Part shown: piece after piece, positions 18,796 through 27,161 of the stretch
Layout of the letters: every line of letters begins with the position of its first letter
Position numbering within the stretch: the first letter of the stretch is position 1
Origin: Cellvibrionaceae bacterium
GTDB taxonomy: Bacteria > Pseudomonadota > Gammaproteobacteria > Pseudomonadales > Cellvibrionaceae
Length of the DNA: 64,000 nucleotides
Direction of reading: 5' to 3'
Assembly: GCA_028281575.1 (NCBI GenBank)
Contig: JANQJP010000002.1
Coordinates: 34,744-98,743, forward strand
Made by a program: the position numbers and the translations under genes
Notes under the pieces: model-generated
What the model was told of the DNA's origin: nothing
The model's input: only the letters and a program-made list of their open reading frames with translations
Database searches by the model: none

Positions 18796-19332
18796 TTACG
18801 CTGCTAGCAGTTTATCGTAACGTCGGCTGAGTAGGTCATAAAACTGCTCGCGCAGTGTCATGATCGACGCTTTGAGCTCAGCGATTTCCTGTTCACTGAT
18901 ATCCTGCCGTCCTATATAAACCTGCTTGCGGAAAAGCGCTATCTTTGCGCCGTACAAACGCAGTGTTTTCTCCATGGTTTTTTCGCCAAGCATCAGCAGT
19001 TTTGCTTCGGACGACGAAAGCTTTTTGAATTCGACAACCAATTCGGAATTAATACGGTCAAGTTCCTGCTTGCGCGCGGGTGGCCAGCGCTTGCCAAAGC
19101 GCGTTGATTCAATTACCAGCGCGGAATATTTTGCGAAACTATGGTTGACGTGGCCCACATCGGAAGATATTTCCTCAAGCAGATTTATTTTGCGGCGGCG
19201 ACCACTGCCCTTGTCACTCGTTTGCCGGTCGCGCCAAACTTTGACAGCCCATAGGCAGCAAAATGTCAAAGCGATACCAATCGCGATTTTCAAGGAAGTG
19301 TCAAAAATTAGCCAAAGATTGTCAGCGTTCAT
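18796..19332 (-). CDS. Unknown membrane-anchored coiled-coil protein
   Basis: A 178-residue protein I do not recognise. Residues about 12-32 form a single N-terminal membrane segment (IAIGIALTFCCLWAVKVW), followed by a positively charged linker (RDRQTSDKGSGRRRK), so the bulk should be cytoplasmic. The rest is predicted strongly helical, with a charged heptad-like segment at about 85-175 (RKQELDRINSELVVEFKKL, QEIAELKASIMTLREQFYD). It converges on the PilZ gene and shares its terminator. Nothing assigns a function. Codon use looks like that of its neighbours, so I consider it a genuine gene. Confidence 0.75.
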   Translation of the reverse strand: MNADNLWLIFDTSLKIAIGIALTFCCLWAVKVWRDRQTSDKGSGRRRKINLLEEISSDVGHVNHSFAKYSALVIESTRFGKRWPPARKQELDRINSELVVEFKKLSSSEAKLLMLGEKTMEKTLRLYGAKIALFRKQVYIGRQDISEQEIAELKASIMTLREQFYDLLSRRYDKLLAA

Positions 19333-19415
19333 TTAAGTCATCCACGGTGTCGAAAAGTTGACATGTTTGAGGACTAAAGCAAACTTTGATCCAATTTTAG
19401 CCTGCTACGAACTGT

Positions 19416-19742
19416 CTAGCCGCCTGCCAGTTTGACTTCGTGGCCTCGTTGTTCAAGCGCTTGTTTCAGTTTTGACCGATGGTCACCCTGGATTTCAATC
19501 ACGCCATCTTTTATCGAGCCTCCCGTGCCACAGAGTTGTTTCAGCTCTTTGGTCATCTGTTTTAGCTTGTCATTGGTAAGTGCTAGCCCGGAGATGGTGG
19601 TCACTCCCTTGCCCTTGCGGCCCTTTGTTTCTCTGCGTATGCGTACAATTCCGTCCGAGGGAACCTGCCTGGAATTCTCCTCTTTTGCGCGGATTCGTCC
19701 ATGTTCTGTTGAGTAAACCAGGCGTGAATCAGAATTTTTCAT
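19416..19742 (-). CDS. yciH: YciH/SUI1-family translation factor
   Basis: A 108-residue SUI1-domain protein, the same length as E. coli YciH. The eIF1-like core is clear: VRIRRETKGRKGKGVTTISG, then KLKQMTKELKQLCGTGGSIK, DGVIEIQGDHR and LEQRGHEVKLAGG. Family members affect initiation fidelity at the 30S P site; the exact bacterial role is not settled. I choose the ATG at 19740-19742, which matches family length; an upstream start would add ten residues. Confidence 0.93.
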   Translation of the reverse strand: MKNSDSRLVYSTEHGRIRAKEENSRQVPSDGIVRIRRETKGRKGKGVTTISGLALTNDKLKQMTKELKQLCGTGGSIKDGVIEIQGDHRSKLKQALEQRGHEVKLAGG

Positions 19743-19825
19743 ATGTTCTTTCTCATCAAGTGTGTGCCGCACATGGAGTCGTTGACGCGCTTGGCGTATT
19801 ATTCGCTGAAATAATGCGAGTTAAT

Positions 19826-19839
19826 GTTAACAGGCCCTA
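19826..19839. repeat. Isolated repeat end, GTTAACAGGCCCTA
   Basis: This 14-base motif resembles the terminal part of the inverted-repeat element at 3044-3286, whose right end reads ACAGGCCCTAG and whose interior holds GTGTTAACACT. It sits between yciH and the K+ channel gene without a second arm, so it may be a remnant. Very short matches can arise by chance. Confidence 0.35.
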
Positions 19840-19882
19840 GTGCGATAATTGCACAATAATAACAAGCTTGGGGAGAAGCGGC

Positions 19883-20707
19883 GTGCACAATGGCGAACTA
19901 AAGCACCGGTTGAACGAGATAATCTTCGGTACGGAGACAACCGAAGGTAGAATTTTCGACGTCGTCTTAATATGTTTAATTTTGACCAGCGTACTTGTGC
20001 TGATGCTCGAATCACTCGATGCCATTTCACAGTCGTATTTTATCTATCTGCGTGTCGCTGAGTGGGCGTTTACGATAATCTTTACCGTCGAATATATGGT
20101 GCGCTTCTACTGTTCGCCAAAGCCGTTTAAGTACGCGAGTAGTTTTTACGGGGCGATAGATTTATTGTCAATTTTGCCGAGCTATTTGAGCTTGCTGATT
20201 CCAGGCGCAAATTATTTACTGATTGTACGTATTCTTCGCGTCTTGCGCGTATTCCGTATATTGAAGCTCGTGCGCTATCTCGGCGAAGCGAATGTGCTTA
20301 TGCGATCCATGTTCATGGCGCGCAGAAAAATACTCGTATTTTTCTTTTCTGTGTTAGTGCTATCTGTCATTTTTGGTTCTCTCATGTATATCGTCGAGGG
20401 ACCCCAAAATGGTTTTAGCAGTATTCCGACCAGCGTCTATTGGACAATCGTCACTATTACGACAGTCGGTTATGGGGATATTACACCACAGACACCACTT
20501 GGCCAGTTGGTCGCGGCGCTCGCGATGTTGACCGGCTATTCAATTATTGCCGTGCCTACGGGTATTTTAACGGCCGAACTGACCCAGGAGATCAGCCGCG
20601 ACAGAGCCCGCCGTCGCTGTCCGCATTGTCATCACGCTGGGCACGACATCGATTCCAACTATTGCCGCCACTGTGGTGGAGCGTTAGATCTGGAGAGCGC
20701 TACTTAA
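19883..20707 (+). CDS. Voltage-gated K+ channel with C-terminal zinc ribbon
   Basis: A 274-residue six-transmembrane channel of the KvAP/Kv type. The S4 voltage sensor has six positive residues at every third position (Arg116, 119, 122, 125, Lys128, Arg131). The selectivity filter is TTVGYGD (residues 193-199), followed by S6 (YSIIAVPTGILTAEL). After S6 the cytoplasmic tail carries four cysteines as CPHC...CRHCGG (Cys246, 249, 261, 264), a small zinc ribbon rarely expected in this place. The GTG at 19883 has GGGGAG upstream; a TTG at 19868 would add five residues. Its gene neighbours give no functional hint. Confidence 0.9.
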   Translation: MHNGELKHRLNEIIFGTETTEGRIFDVVLICLILTSVLVLMLESLDAISQSYFIYLRVAEWAFTIIFTVEYMVRFYCSPKPFKYASSFYGAIDLLSILPSYLSLLIPGANYLLIVRILRVLRVFRILKLVRYLGEANVLMRSMFMARRKILVFFFSVLVLSVIFGSLMYIVEGPQNGFSSIPTSVYWTIVTITTVGYGDITPQTPLGQLVAALAMLTGYSIIAVPTGILTAELTQEISRDRARRRCPHCHHAGHDIDSNYCRHCGGALDLESAT

Positions 20708-20738
20708 GGGAATATGAAGTGGCGAGGAAAAAGAATGG

Positions 20739-21632
20739 TTAAGCGGATTCAGTGAGTGTTTTACGTTTTTTGCGTTTTAGTTTTTGATTTCGCATTTTTT
20801 CCATCTCAAAATGCAGTGGGTGCTCTAGCCAATGTATAAGCTCCATTTCTCCATTGTGGTGCTCGACAATTGCCGTGCATGATTCGACCCAATCACCCGT
20901 ATTGTAGTAGTCGATACCGTCAATTTTTTTTATCGCCGCTTGGTGAATATGTCCGCAGACAACACCATCGTATTTTTGTCGTTTAGCACCGTGAGACACT
21001 GCGTATTCGTAGTCGCGTATATAGCGTTGAGCACGTTGAATATGATCTTTCAGATAACCTGAAAAGGACCAAAAACCATAGCCGTAGCGTGTGCGAAAGC
21101 GGTTGATAACGCGGTTGATAAACATCAGTAAATCGTAGCCGCGATCACCGATAAGTTTTAAAAAACGGCCGCAATGCGTCACGCTTTCAAACTGGTCGCC
21201 GTGAATCACTAGGAGTCTGCGCCCATCGGCCGTTGTATGGTCGATCCTGTTGAGCAGTTGAATATTCTCAAAGCGCGAATTTGCAAATTTGCGCAAAAAT
21301 TCATCGTGATTGCCCGTGATGTAATACACCGGGACTTTATTCTTGGATATTTTTAATACCCGGCTGATGATGCGGTTGAAGCTTTTATGCCAATGTATGC
21401 CGTTACGCATGCGCCACCCATCGAAGATGTCGCCAACAAGGTACACCTGATCGAATCGGTGCAGCTTAAGAAAGTCGTTGAGTTGAGACGCTTTGCTATC
21501 TTTCGTCCCCAAATGCACATCTGAAATAAACACACTTCGAAAATGAGGCTTTTGACGTTGACGGTCAGGCGGGGCAGTAGATTCAGGCGTCGACGGCGAG
21601 AAGTGGCTGGTAAGGGGGATGTCAGAATTCAT
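20739..21632 (-). CDS. LpxH-like calcineurin-type metallophosphoesterase
   Basis: A 297-residue protein of the UDP-2,3-diacylglucosamine diphosphatase superfamily (COG2908-like). The five metal motifs are all present: ISDVHLG, VGDIFDGW, TGNHDE, VIHGDQF and CGHIHQA. It is longer than canonical LpxH (about 240), with a low-complexity Ser/Thr/Pro-rich N-terminus (about 30 residues) and a very basic C-terminus (KLKRKKRKT). This matches the LpxH2-type paralogue rather than LpxH itself, so the lipid A step is not certain. It converges on the channel gene with a 31-base gap. Confidence 0.85.
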   Translation of the reverse strand: MNSDIPLTSHFSPSTPESTAPPDRQRQKPHFRSVFISDVHLGTKDSKASQLNDFLKLHRFDQVYLVGDIFDGWRMRNGIHWHKSFNRIISRVLKISKNKVPVYYITGNHDEFLRKFANSRFENIQLLNRIDHTTADGRRLLVIHGDQFESVTHCGRFLKLIGDRGYDLLMFINRVINRFRTRYGYGFWSFSGYLKDHIQRAQRYIRDYEYAVSHGAKRQKYDGVVCGHIHQAAIKKIDGIDYYNTGDWVESCTAIVEHHNGEMELIHWLEHPLHFEMEKMRNQKLKRKKRKTLTESA

Positions 21633-21888
21633 CGCGCGATTATCTTTGACGTTTTTGACAAAGATATGATGATTTTGTTAAGGCTGTATGACACAGCTGG
21701 AGGCAGCATAAAACCTGAAAACTCTGTGACTTTGTCTATACTCACTTAACATCGGGGAGGTGTTATTTACCCGCTTTTGTGTGACTGGTATTTCAGTTGA
21801 TTGGCTAGAGAGCTTGAGAACTCGACAGATTTCTGTTGTTTCAGTTGTTTTGAATGTATCTGCCTGAAGATTCCAAGTAGGAAATTGT

Positions 21889-24045
21889 TTGTCTGATTCA
21901 CCCCTTCACGCCTCAGAGGCGGCGCCGGAGCATGTGTCTCTGCGTTTTGAAGAGAACCGCGAACTCCAGCGTATGCTGGATGCGATGCGTTCTATTATTT
22001 TGTACCTCGACGTTTGGGGCGTAGTGCGTCATGGCAACTTGCGTGCCCGTCAATGGCGTGGCGTTGATGATTTACTTGGAAAAAGTTTTTTTGAGCTCGC
22101 CCTGGGTTGGGATGATCCCTCAGAGCGTCATCGCGAAATCATGCAGGTTGTCAGGACCGGCAAGCCCTTGCTCAGTTCCATGGAACGAGTGAAGGAGGGG
22201 GCAGTAGAACGCTGGTTCAGTGTCGATAAAATTCCAACCGTTGACAACGAACATCGCGTAACGGGTGTGCTTTTGGTAATGAACGATATTACCGAAAATA
22301 TGCTTAAGGAACGCGAGCTGCAAAAGAGTGAAGATAGATATCGCGCATTTATTGCAAACAGCGCCGACGCTATTTGGTGTTATGACCTGCGGCCGCCGAT
22401 CGACATTCAACTCACCAATGAAGTTCAAATCGATCTTATTTTGCAGCGGGCTGTGCTTGCAGAAGGCAATGACAAACTCGCGAAAATCGTCGGGGTTGAT
22501 GATGTTAAGGATTTGCTCGGTTTACCACTTCATCGCAATGGTTCGTTATCAAATAAAGCGACGATCACTCAGTTTGTAAGAAACGCCTATCGCCTGGATG
22601 ATCAAGAATTCACCCGCGTAAATAAGAGTGGTGAGCGGCTCACCATGCAAAGCTCCGCGATAGGGATTGTTGAAAACGGTTATCTGATGCGGGCATGGGG
22701 CACCACGCGCGACGTGACGGAAAAACGTAAATACTTGGACAAAATGGAATATTTGGCCAACCACGATCCGCTTACGTCTCTTCCAAATCGATCCCTGCTC
22801 TTTAGAAAAATGCACAAAGCTTTTGAGCTGCGCGGCCCGCACAGCCGGATGGCCCTGTTACTCCTGGATTTGGATCGCTTTAAAGAAATTAACGATACGC
22901 TAGGCCATCTCGCGGGTGATAAAGTATTAAAGCAGCTCGGCCCGCGTCTGGAAGCGGAGTTGGGAGATACTTTAGGGCTGGTTGCACGTCTCGGCGGCGA
23001 CGAATTTGCGATCTTTTTACCCAAAATTCGCAACCGCCAACACGCAATTGTGCTGGCACATCGATTTCTCGATTCCATAGCACAGGTGTTTGATATTGAG
23101 GGATTTCAAACCGAAATTAGTGCCAGCATAGGTGTTGCATTAGCGCCCGACCATGCCAGCGATGCGACCACCCTGATGCGCTATGCTGACGTCGCGATGT
23201 ATCATGCCAAACACCGGTTAAAAGGTGTTTCTCTCTACGACCCGGTGTTCGATTCGCATACACCTAAAAGGCTTGCATTAATTGGGGCGCTCGGTCGGGC
23301 AATTCGTGAAGATCAACTCTGTTTACAGTACCAGCCAAAAGTGTGTCTGGAGACGCATAAAGTTTTTGGTTTTGAGGCGCTTATTCGCTGGAACCACCCC
23401 ACCATGGGCTTTATCCCTCCATCCGAGTTTGTGCCGATTGCAGAGATGTCGAGTTTTATTTACGCGATGAGTTCATGGGTGCTTGAGCAGACGATTAGGC
23501 AGTGTACCGAGTGGCGCGCCAAAGGTTACGACACGATATGCGCGATGAATTTAAGTGCTCGTAATCTTATCGATGATCGTATCGTCGGTGATCTCAGCCG
23601 CTTGCTGAAACAATATAAGCTTCCCGGCAACCGCCTTGAGTTGGAACTCACCGAAAGTACCTTGATGTCTGATCCAGAGCGGGCCTTGGTCGCTTTGCGC
23701 AAAATCAACGCACTTGGCGTAAATCTTTCAATCGATGACTTTGGCACAGGTTATTCGTCGTTGGCGTATTTGAAGCGTTTACCCGTCGGGACGCTAAAAA
23801 TAGACGGCTCGTTTATTCAGGGAATGCTGGAGGACGACCAGGATGAAATTATCGTTAGCTCAACCATACAACTCGCGCATAATTTAGGCCTTAAAATTGT
23901 TGCTGAATGTGTGGAAAAAGAGGAAGTGTATAAACGCCTCGTAGATCTCGGATGTGACAATGTACAGGGCTATTACGTGTCTCGTCCTTTAGACCCAGAG
24001 CATGTTATTGAGTGGGCCGAAACATCTCAGTGGTTAAGTCACTAG
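21889..24045 (+). CDS. PAS-PAS-GGDEF-EAL cyclic-di-GMP signalling protein
   Basis: A 718-residue soluble protein. PAS domain 1 lies at about residues 25-140 (PAC-like ending VLLVMNDITE), and a second PAS-like domain at about 140-295 (YRAFIANSADAIWCYDL). The diguanylate cyclase has an intact catalytic motif GGDEF (residues 369-373). The phosphodiesterase has intact EALIRW (about 496-501), and DDFGTGYSSL and KIDGSFI follow. Both activities may therefore be real, with PAS sensing deciding the balance. No membrane segments are visible. The start is a TTG at 21889 behind AGGAAA, and is uncertain. Confidence 0.92.
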   Translation: MSDSPLHASEAAPEHVSLRFEENRELQRMLDAMRSIILYLDVWGVVRHGNLRARQWRGVDDLLGKSFFELALGWDDPSERHREIMQVVRTGKPLLSSMERVKEGAVERWFSVDKIPTVDNEHRVTGVLLVMNDITENMLKERELQKSEDRYRAFIANSADAIWCYDLRPPIDIQLTNEVQIDLILQRAVLAEGNDKLAKIVGVDDVKDLLGLPLHRNGSLSNKATITQFVRNAYRLDDQEFTRVNKSGERLTMQSSAIGIVENGYLMRAWGTTRDVTEKRKYLDKMEYLANHDPLTSLPNRSLLFRKMHKAFELRGPHSRMALLLLDLDRFKEINDTLGHLAGDKVLKQLGPRLEAELGDTLGLVARLGGDEFAIFLPKIRNRQHAIVLAHRFLDSIAQVFDIEGFQTEISASIGVALAPDHASDATTLMRYADVAMYHAKHRLKGVSLYDPVFDSHTPKRLALIGALGRAIREDQLCLQYQPKVCLETHKVFGFEALIRWNHPTMGFIPPSEFVPIAEMSSFIYAMSSWVLEQTIRQCTEWRAKGYDTICAMNLSARNLIDDRIVGDLSRLLKQYKLPGNRLELELTESTLMSDPERALVALRKINALGVNLSIDDFGTGYSSLAYLKRLPVGTLKIDGSFIQGMLEDDQDEIIVSSTIQLAHNLGLKIVAECVEKEEVYKRLVDLGCDNVQGYYVSRPLDPEHVIEWAETSQWLSH

Positions 24046-24073
24046 GCCCTAATAATACGGGTGTGAATAAGTG

Positions 24074-25528
24074 TTACAGCACGCTATCGCGCTTCATTTT
24101 TTGGATGTCTTTTAGTTTCAGTTCTAGCCTCGTATATAAACGGTCGTCTTTTTCCAACATACGCAATGCGTTGCGGATATGGTTTTCAGCTTTAGAATAA
24201 ATACCATTTAGTAAAAAGTACTCTGCTCGAGCGGTGTGAACATTTAGGATGTCTCCAGCTAAACCGTGCGCTTCCGCAAGTAAGTACCATACGTATACAT
24301 CTTTAGGCCTGCGTGCACTGTGAGCCTCCAGAATGGCTTCGCATTCCTGATAGCGGCCAGCCATCATATAAATTTCCGCTAATTTAATATTGATCGCGTG
24401 GTTGCTCGGGAAATCTTTTAATAAAGGCTTGAGCACCGCCAGTGCTTCATCAAACTTTTTTTGTTCGGCGAGAATTTCGGCTTTCATAACCAAATAAAAT
24501 AAATTATCGGGTGCTTTTGTTAGCAGCAGCTTAACATTTTTCATGGCGTCGTCGAGTCGACCCGCTCGAAATTGCGCCAGGGTAAGTCCGTAGCGAGCGA
24601 CATTCTCTTGGAGTGTATTGCCGTCGAGTTCGCTTTGAAATGACTTGATTGCCAGCGGCATATTTTTTTCGTGAGATAGTGTCGCCCTCACGCGCACTAA
24701 CTGATATTCGAGACTGACAATTTCCTGTTTCTTTTGGTACTGCTGTGCCCGTAGTTTTGCGTCTGAAATTCGCGACTCGGTCAACGGGTGAGTAATGAGA
24801 AATTCAGGAGGTCTGCGTTGAAAGCGCGACGCATGCAGCATTGCTTCAAACATATCGGGCATGGCATAGGGGTTCATACCGGCACGTACCATGGATGCCA
24901 TACCAATGCGGTCAGCTTCTTGTTCCATCTGGCGGCTAAAACGCAATTGGTTATCGAGAATTGCCGCCTGTGATGCGGACAGTGCGGCGACGCCGGCCTC
25001 GCCACCAGCTGTCGTCAAGATGAATATACTTGCTAATAGTGCGGCGAGATTTGGTATGGAATTATTTTTTTGTTCATCCAGGGTCCGGGCAAAGTGGCGC
25101 TGGCTTAAGTGAGCGAGTTCATGCGCCATAACCGAGGCAAATTGCTGCTCAGTTTGCGCGTACGTATAAAGCCCGGTGTGTACGCCAATCACTCCCCCTG
25201 GGACAGCAAACGCGTTTAGCACGGGATTTTCAACGACCAATATGTCTAAGCGCTTATCGGTGAGATCGCTATAGGTGGCGAGCTTTCGAACGATTGTTTC
25301 GGTATAGCTTTGTAAAAAAGGGTCGGAGGACGTGCGTATTTGTGCGCGAAACATGCGCTGCCATTGCTGGCCCAGCTCGTACTCTTGAGCCGCCGATATA
25401 AGTCCTCCACCAGCACCCCCTAAATCGGGAAGGTTAAGGTCGTTGGCGTGGCTCGTATTTGAGCTAAAAATTATGACTGCGGTTAGCAGTACGCGTCTAA
25501 ACAATGGGATTTTCCTACTTAAACTCAA
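24074..25528 (-). CDS. bepA: BepA/YfgC-like periplasmic M48 metalloprotease with TPR domain
   Basis: A 484-residue protein. The signal peptide ends near residue 29 (SHAND). The M48 domain has the zinc motif HELAH (His136, Glu137, His140) and a downstream Glu ligand in RQMEQEADRIGM. The C-terminal half is a TPR array (LFYLVMKAEILAEQKKFDEA and similar). BepA degrades or rescues misassembled outer-membrane proteins such as LptD at the BAM complex, which fits the abundant OMP-assembly genes in this window. It converges on the GGDEF-EAL gene with only 28 bases between stops. Confidence 0.9.
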   Translation of the reverse strand: MSLSRKIPLFRRVLLTAVIIFSSNTSHANDLNLPDLGGAGGGLISAAQEYELGQQWQRMFRAQIRTSSDPFLQSYTETIVRKLATYSDLTDKRLDILVVENPVLNAFAVPGGVIGVHTGLYTYAQTEQQFASVMAHELAHLSQRHFARTLDEQKNNSIPNLAALLASIFILTTAGGEAGVAALSASQAAILDNQLRFSRQMEQEADRIGMASMVRAGMNPYAMPDMFEAMLHASRFQRRPPEFLITHPLTESRISDAKLRAQQYQKKQEIVSLEYQLVRVRATLSHEKNMPLAIKSFQSELDGNTLQENVARYGLTLAQFRAGRLDDAMKNVKLLLTKAPDNLFYLVMKAEILAEQKKFDEALAVLKPLLKDFPSNHAINIKLAEIYMMAGRYQECEAILEAHSARRPKDVYVWYLLAEAHGLAGDILNVHTARAEYFLLNGIYSKAENHIRNALRMLEKDDRLYTRLELKLKDIQKMKRDSVL

Positions 25529-25692
25529 TTAGATATATTAGGCGTTATTCATTGTGTAAAGGATTATAATGTAAGAAATCGACGATACATGACCTCTTCT
25601 TATAGACGTTGTAAGCCTTCATTTAGTTCCGGTTGACGGAGTATCATTCATTTCTCTTATGTTCGAATAAAATATGGAGTATCGAACCACCC

Positions 25693-26751
25693 ATGTTTAA
25701 TGTATTTAGCACGTGGATAGAGCGCTACTTTGCTGAAGAAGAAGCAGTGCTGGTTGCTGTTATTTTAATTGTCAGTGTCGTCATTATTGTGACCTTGGGT
25801 GTTGTTCTCGCGCCTATGATTACTGCCGTCATTATTGCATTCTTAATGCAGGGGGTGGTGGTAAGGATGAAGCAGTGGGGCGTTTCCCACAATATTGCGG
25901 TCACCATTGCTTTTTTGATGCTCGCAGGCAGCATGGTATTAAGTTTAGTTTTTATGTTACCCGCGCTTTGGAATCAGGCGCAAAACCTCGTTTCCGAAAC
26001 ACCGCGCATGCTGAAAGAGGGGCAGGCGTTGCTGCTGCTACTGCCGGAGCGGTACCCGACGATAATTACCGAAAATCAGGTCAATAATTTCACCGGTGTG
26101 TTGCGGGAACGCGCGGCGGAGCTCGGTCAGAGCATTGTGTCGTTTTCTCTGGCGCAGATACCTGTGATCATCGTGATTCTAATTTACCTGGTATTAGTAC
26201 CGATTTTGGTTTTCTTTTTCCTGAAAGATGCTGATTTAATGCTCGATTGGTTTAGCAACATGCTGCCGCGTGAACGACCGGTGATGCGACAAATCTGGAC
26301 CGAAATGAATTTACAGATAGCCAATTATGTGCGCGGTAAATTCATTGAAATTGTGATCGTTGGTGGTGTTTCTATCGTGACCTTCAGCTTGCTTGGGCTC
26401 AACTACGCATTACTCCTTGGATTAGCGGTCGGTTTATCTGTGTTAATCCCGTATATCGGTGCGCTTGTCGTTACGCTGCCAGTTGCTGTTATCGCTTTTT
26501 TTCAATGGGGTTGGTCGAACGAACTTATATATGTACTCGTCGCTTACGCAATAATTCAGACGCTCGATGGCAATGTGCTCGTGCCCATACTGTTTTCTGA
26601 GGCGGTAAATTTACATCCAGTGGGTATTATCCTGGCGGTTTTGGTATTTGGCGGTCTTTGGGGCTTTTGGGGTATTTTCTTCGCGATACCGCTGGCAACG
26701 TTGTGTAAAGCCATAATAAATGCCTGGCCGACGCGGGAACCAGAGACCTAG
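25693..26751 (+). CDS. AI-2E/PerM-family membrane transporter
   Basis: A 352-residue polytopic inner-membrane protein with about eight membrane segments and the family pattern of a long periplasmic or cytoplasmic helical region at about 80-150 followed by FFFLKDAD and the C-terminal module LGLAVGLSVLIPYIGALVV. Some family members export autoinducer-2 and others are Na+/H+ antiporters, so the substrate is open. I use the ATG at 25693; an upstream TTG would add 20 poorly hydrophobic residues. GGAG lies 14 bases upstream, a rather long spacing. Confidence 0.85.
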   Translation: MFNVFSTWIERYFAEEEAVLVAVILIVSVVIIVTLGVVLAPMITAVIIAFLMQGVVVRMKQWGVSHNIAVTIAFLMLAGSMVLSLVFMLPALWNQAQNLVSETPRMLKEGQALLLLLPERYPTIITENQVNNFTGVLRERAAELGQSIVSFSLAQIPVIIVILIYLVLVPILVFFFLKDADLMLDWFSNMLPRERPVMRQIWTEMNLQIANYVRGKFIEIVIVGGVSIVTFSLLGLNYALLLGLAVGLSVLIPYIGALVVTLPVAVIAFFQWGWSNELIYVLVAYAIIQTLDGNVLVPILFSEAVNLHPVGIILAVLVFGGLWGFWGIFFAIPLATLCKAIINAWPTREPET

Positions 26752-27161
26752 TGCCAGTACGTACAATATCTCATTCGACGAAAAACGGCACATTTAGTTG
26801 CATTTAGTTACATTTGGCAGCGCATCTGGCTTGCAACTCCTGAGTTGCTTGCTGGAAAAAGCGCAGTCACATGTGTAGAATCGTGACGCTTTGAATTGGG
26901 GTAACTGCTTAAAGCAGGCAATGGTCATTGTAATGAGCGCGAAGACGTCACGAGTAAAGCGGACTTCGTTCCGCAGTTCAAGCATCGGCGTGATAAGATT
27001 CGCAAAGGCGTTCTGCCTCGGTAATTCCATTTGCTAGAGTTAAGTAATCTGCTCTCAAGTCCATTAACAATGGATCACAATACAGTTTGCCGGCTCTTTA
27101 CCCAACCGGCGAATACAAGAAAACTCTGGGGACGTCCCAGCCTGAACTTTAGGAGGCTTTA
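26752..27161. other. 410-base intergenic region upstream of aceE
   Basis: No credible gene on either strand. It contains several dyads: GCAACTC/GAGTTGC (26833-26839 and 26842-26848), GCGGA/TCCGC around 26959-26974, TCCATT/AATGGA (27060-27074), GCCGG/CCGGC around 27089-27110, and GGGACGTCCC near 27130. The first may end the transporter transcript. The aceE promoter and its control should lie here, but no -35/-10 pair stands out. Confidence 0.6.
27060..27074. promoter_or_regulatory. Candidate operator upstream of aceE
   Basis: TCCATT-AAC-AATGGA is a perfect 6-3-6 dyad 87 bases before the aceE ATG. The geometry is like that of the E. coli PdhR operator (6-3-6), but the bases differ and no pdhR gene is adjacent. 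Assignment as a regulator site is inference. Confidence 0.3.

Noticed and set aside
26794..27030. Minus-strand 78-codon frame upstream of aceE
   Set aside because: No ribosome site, no recognisable protein features, and it lies in a dyad-rich regulatory region.
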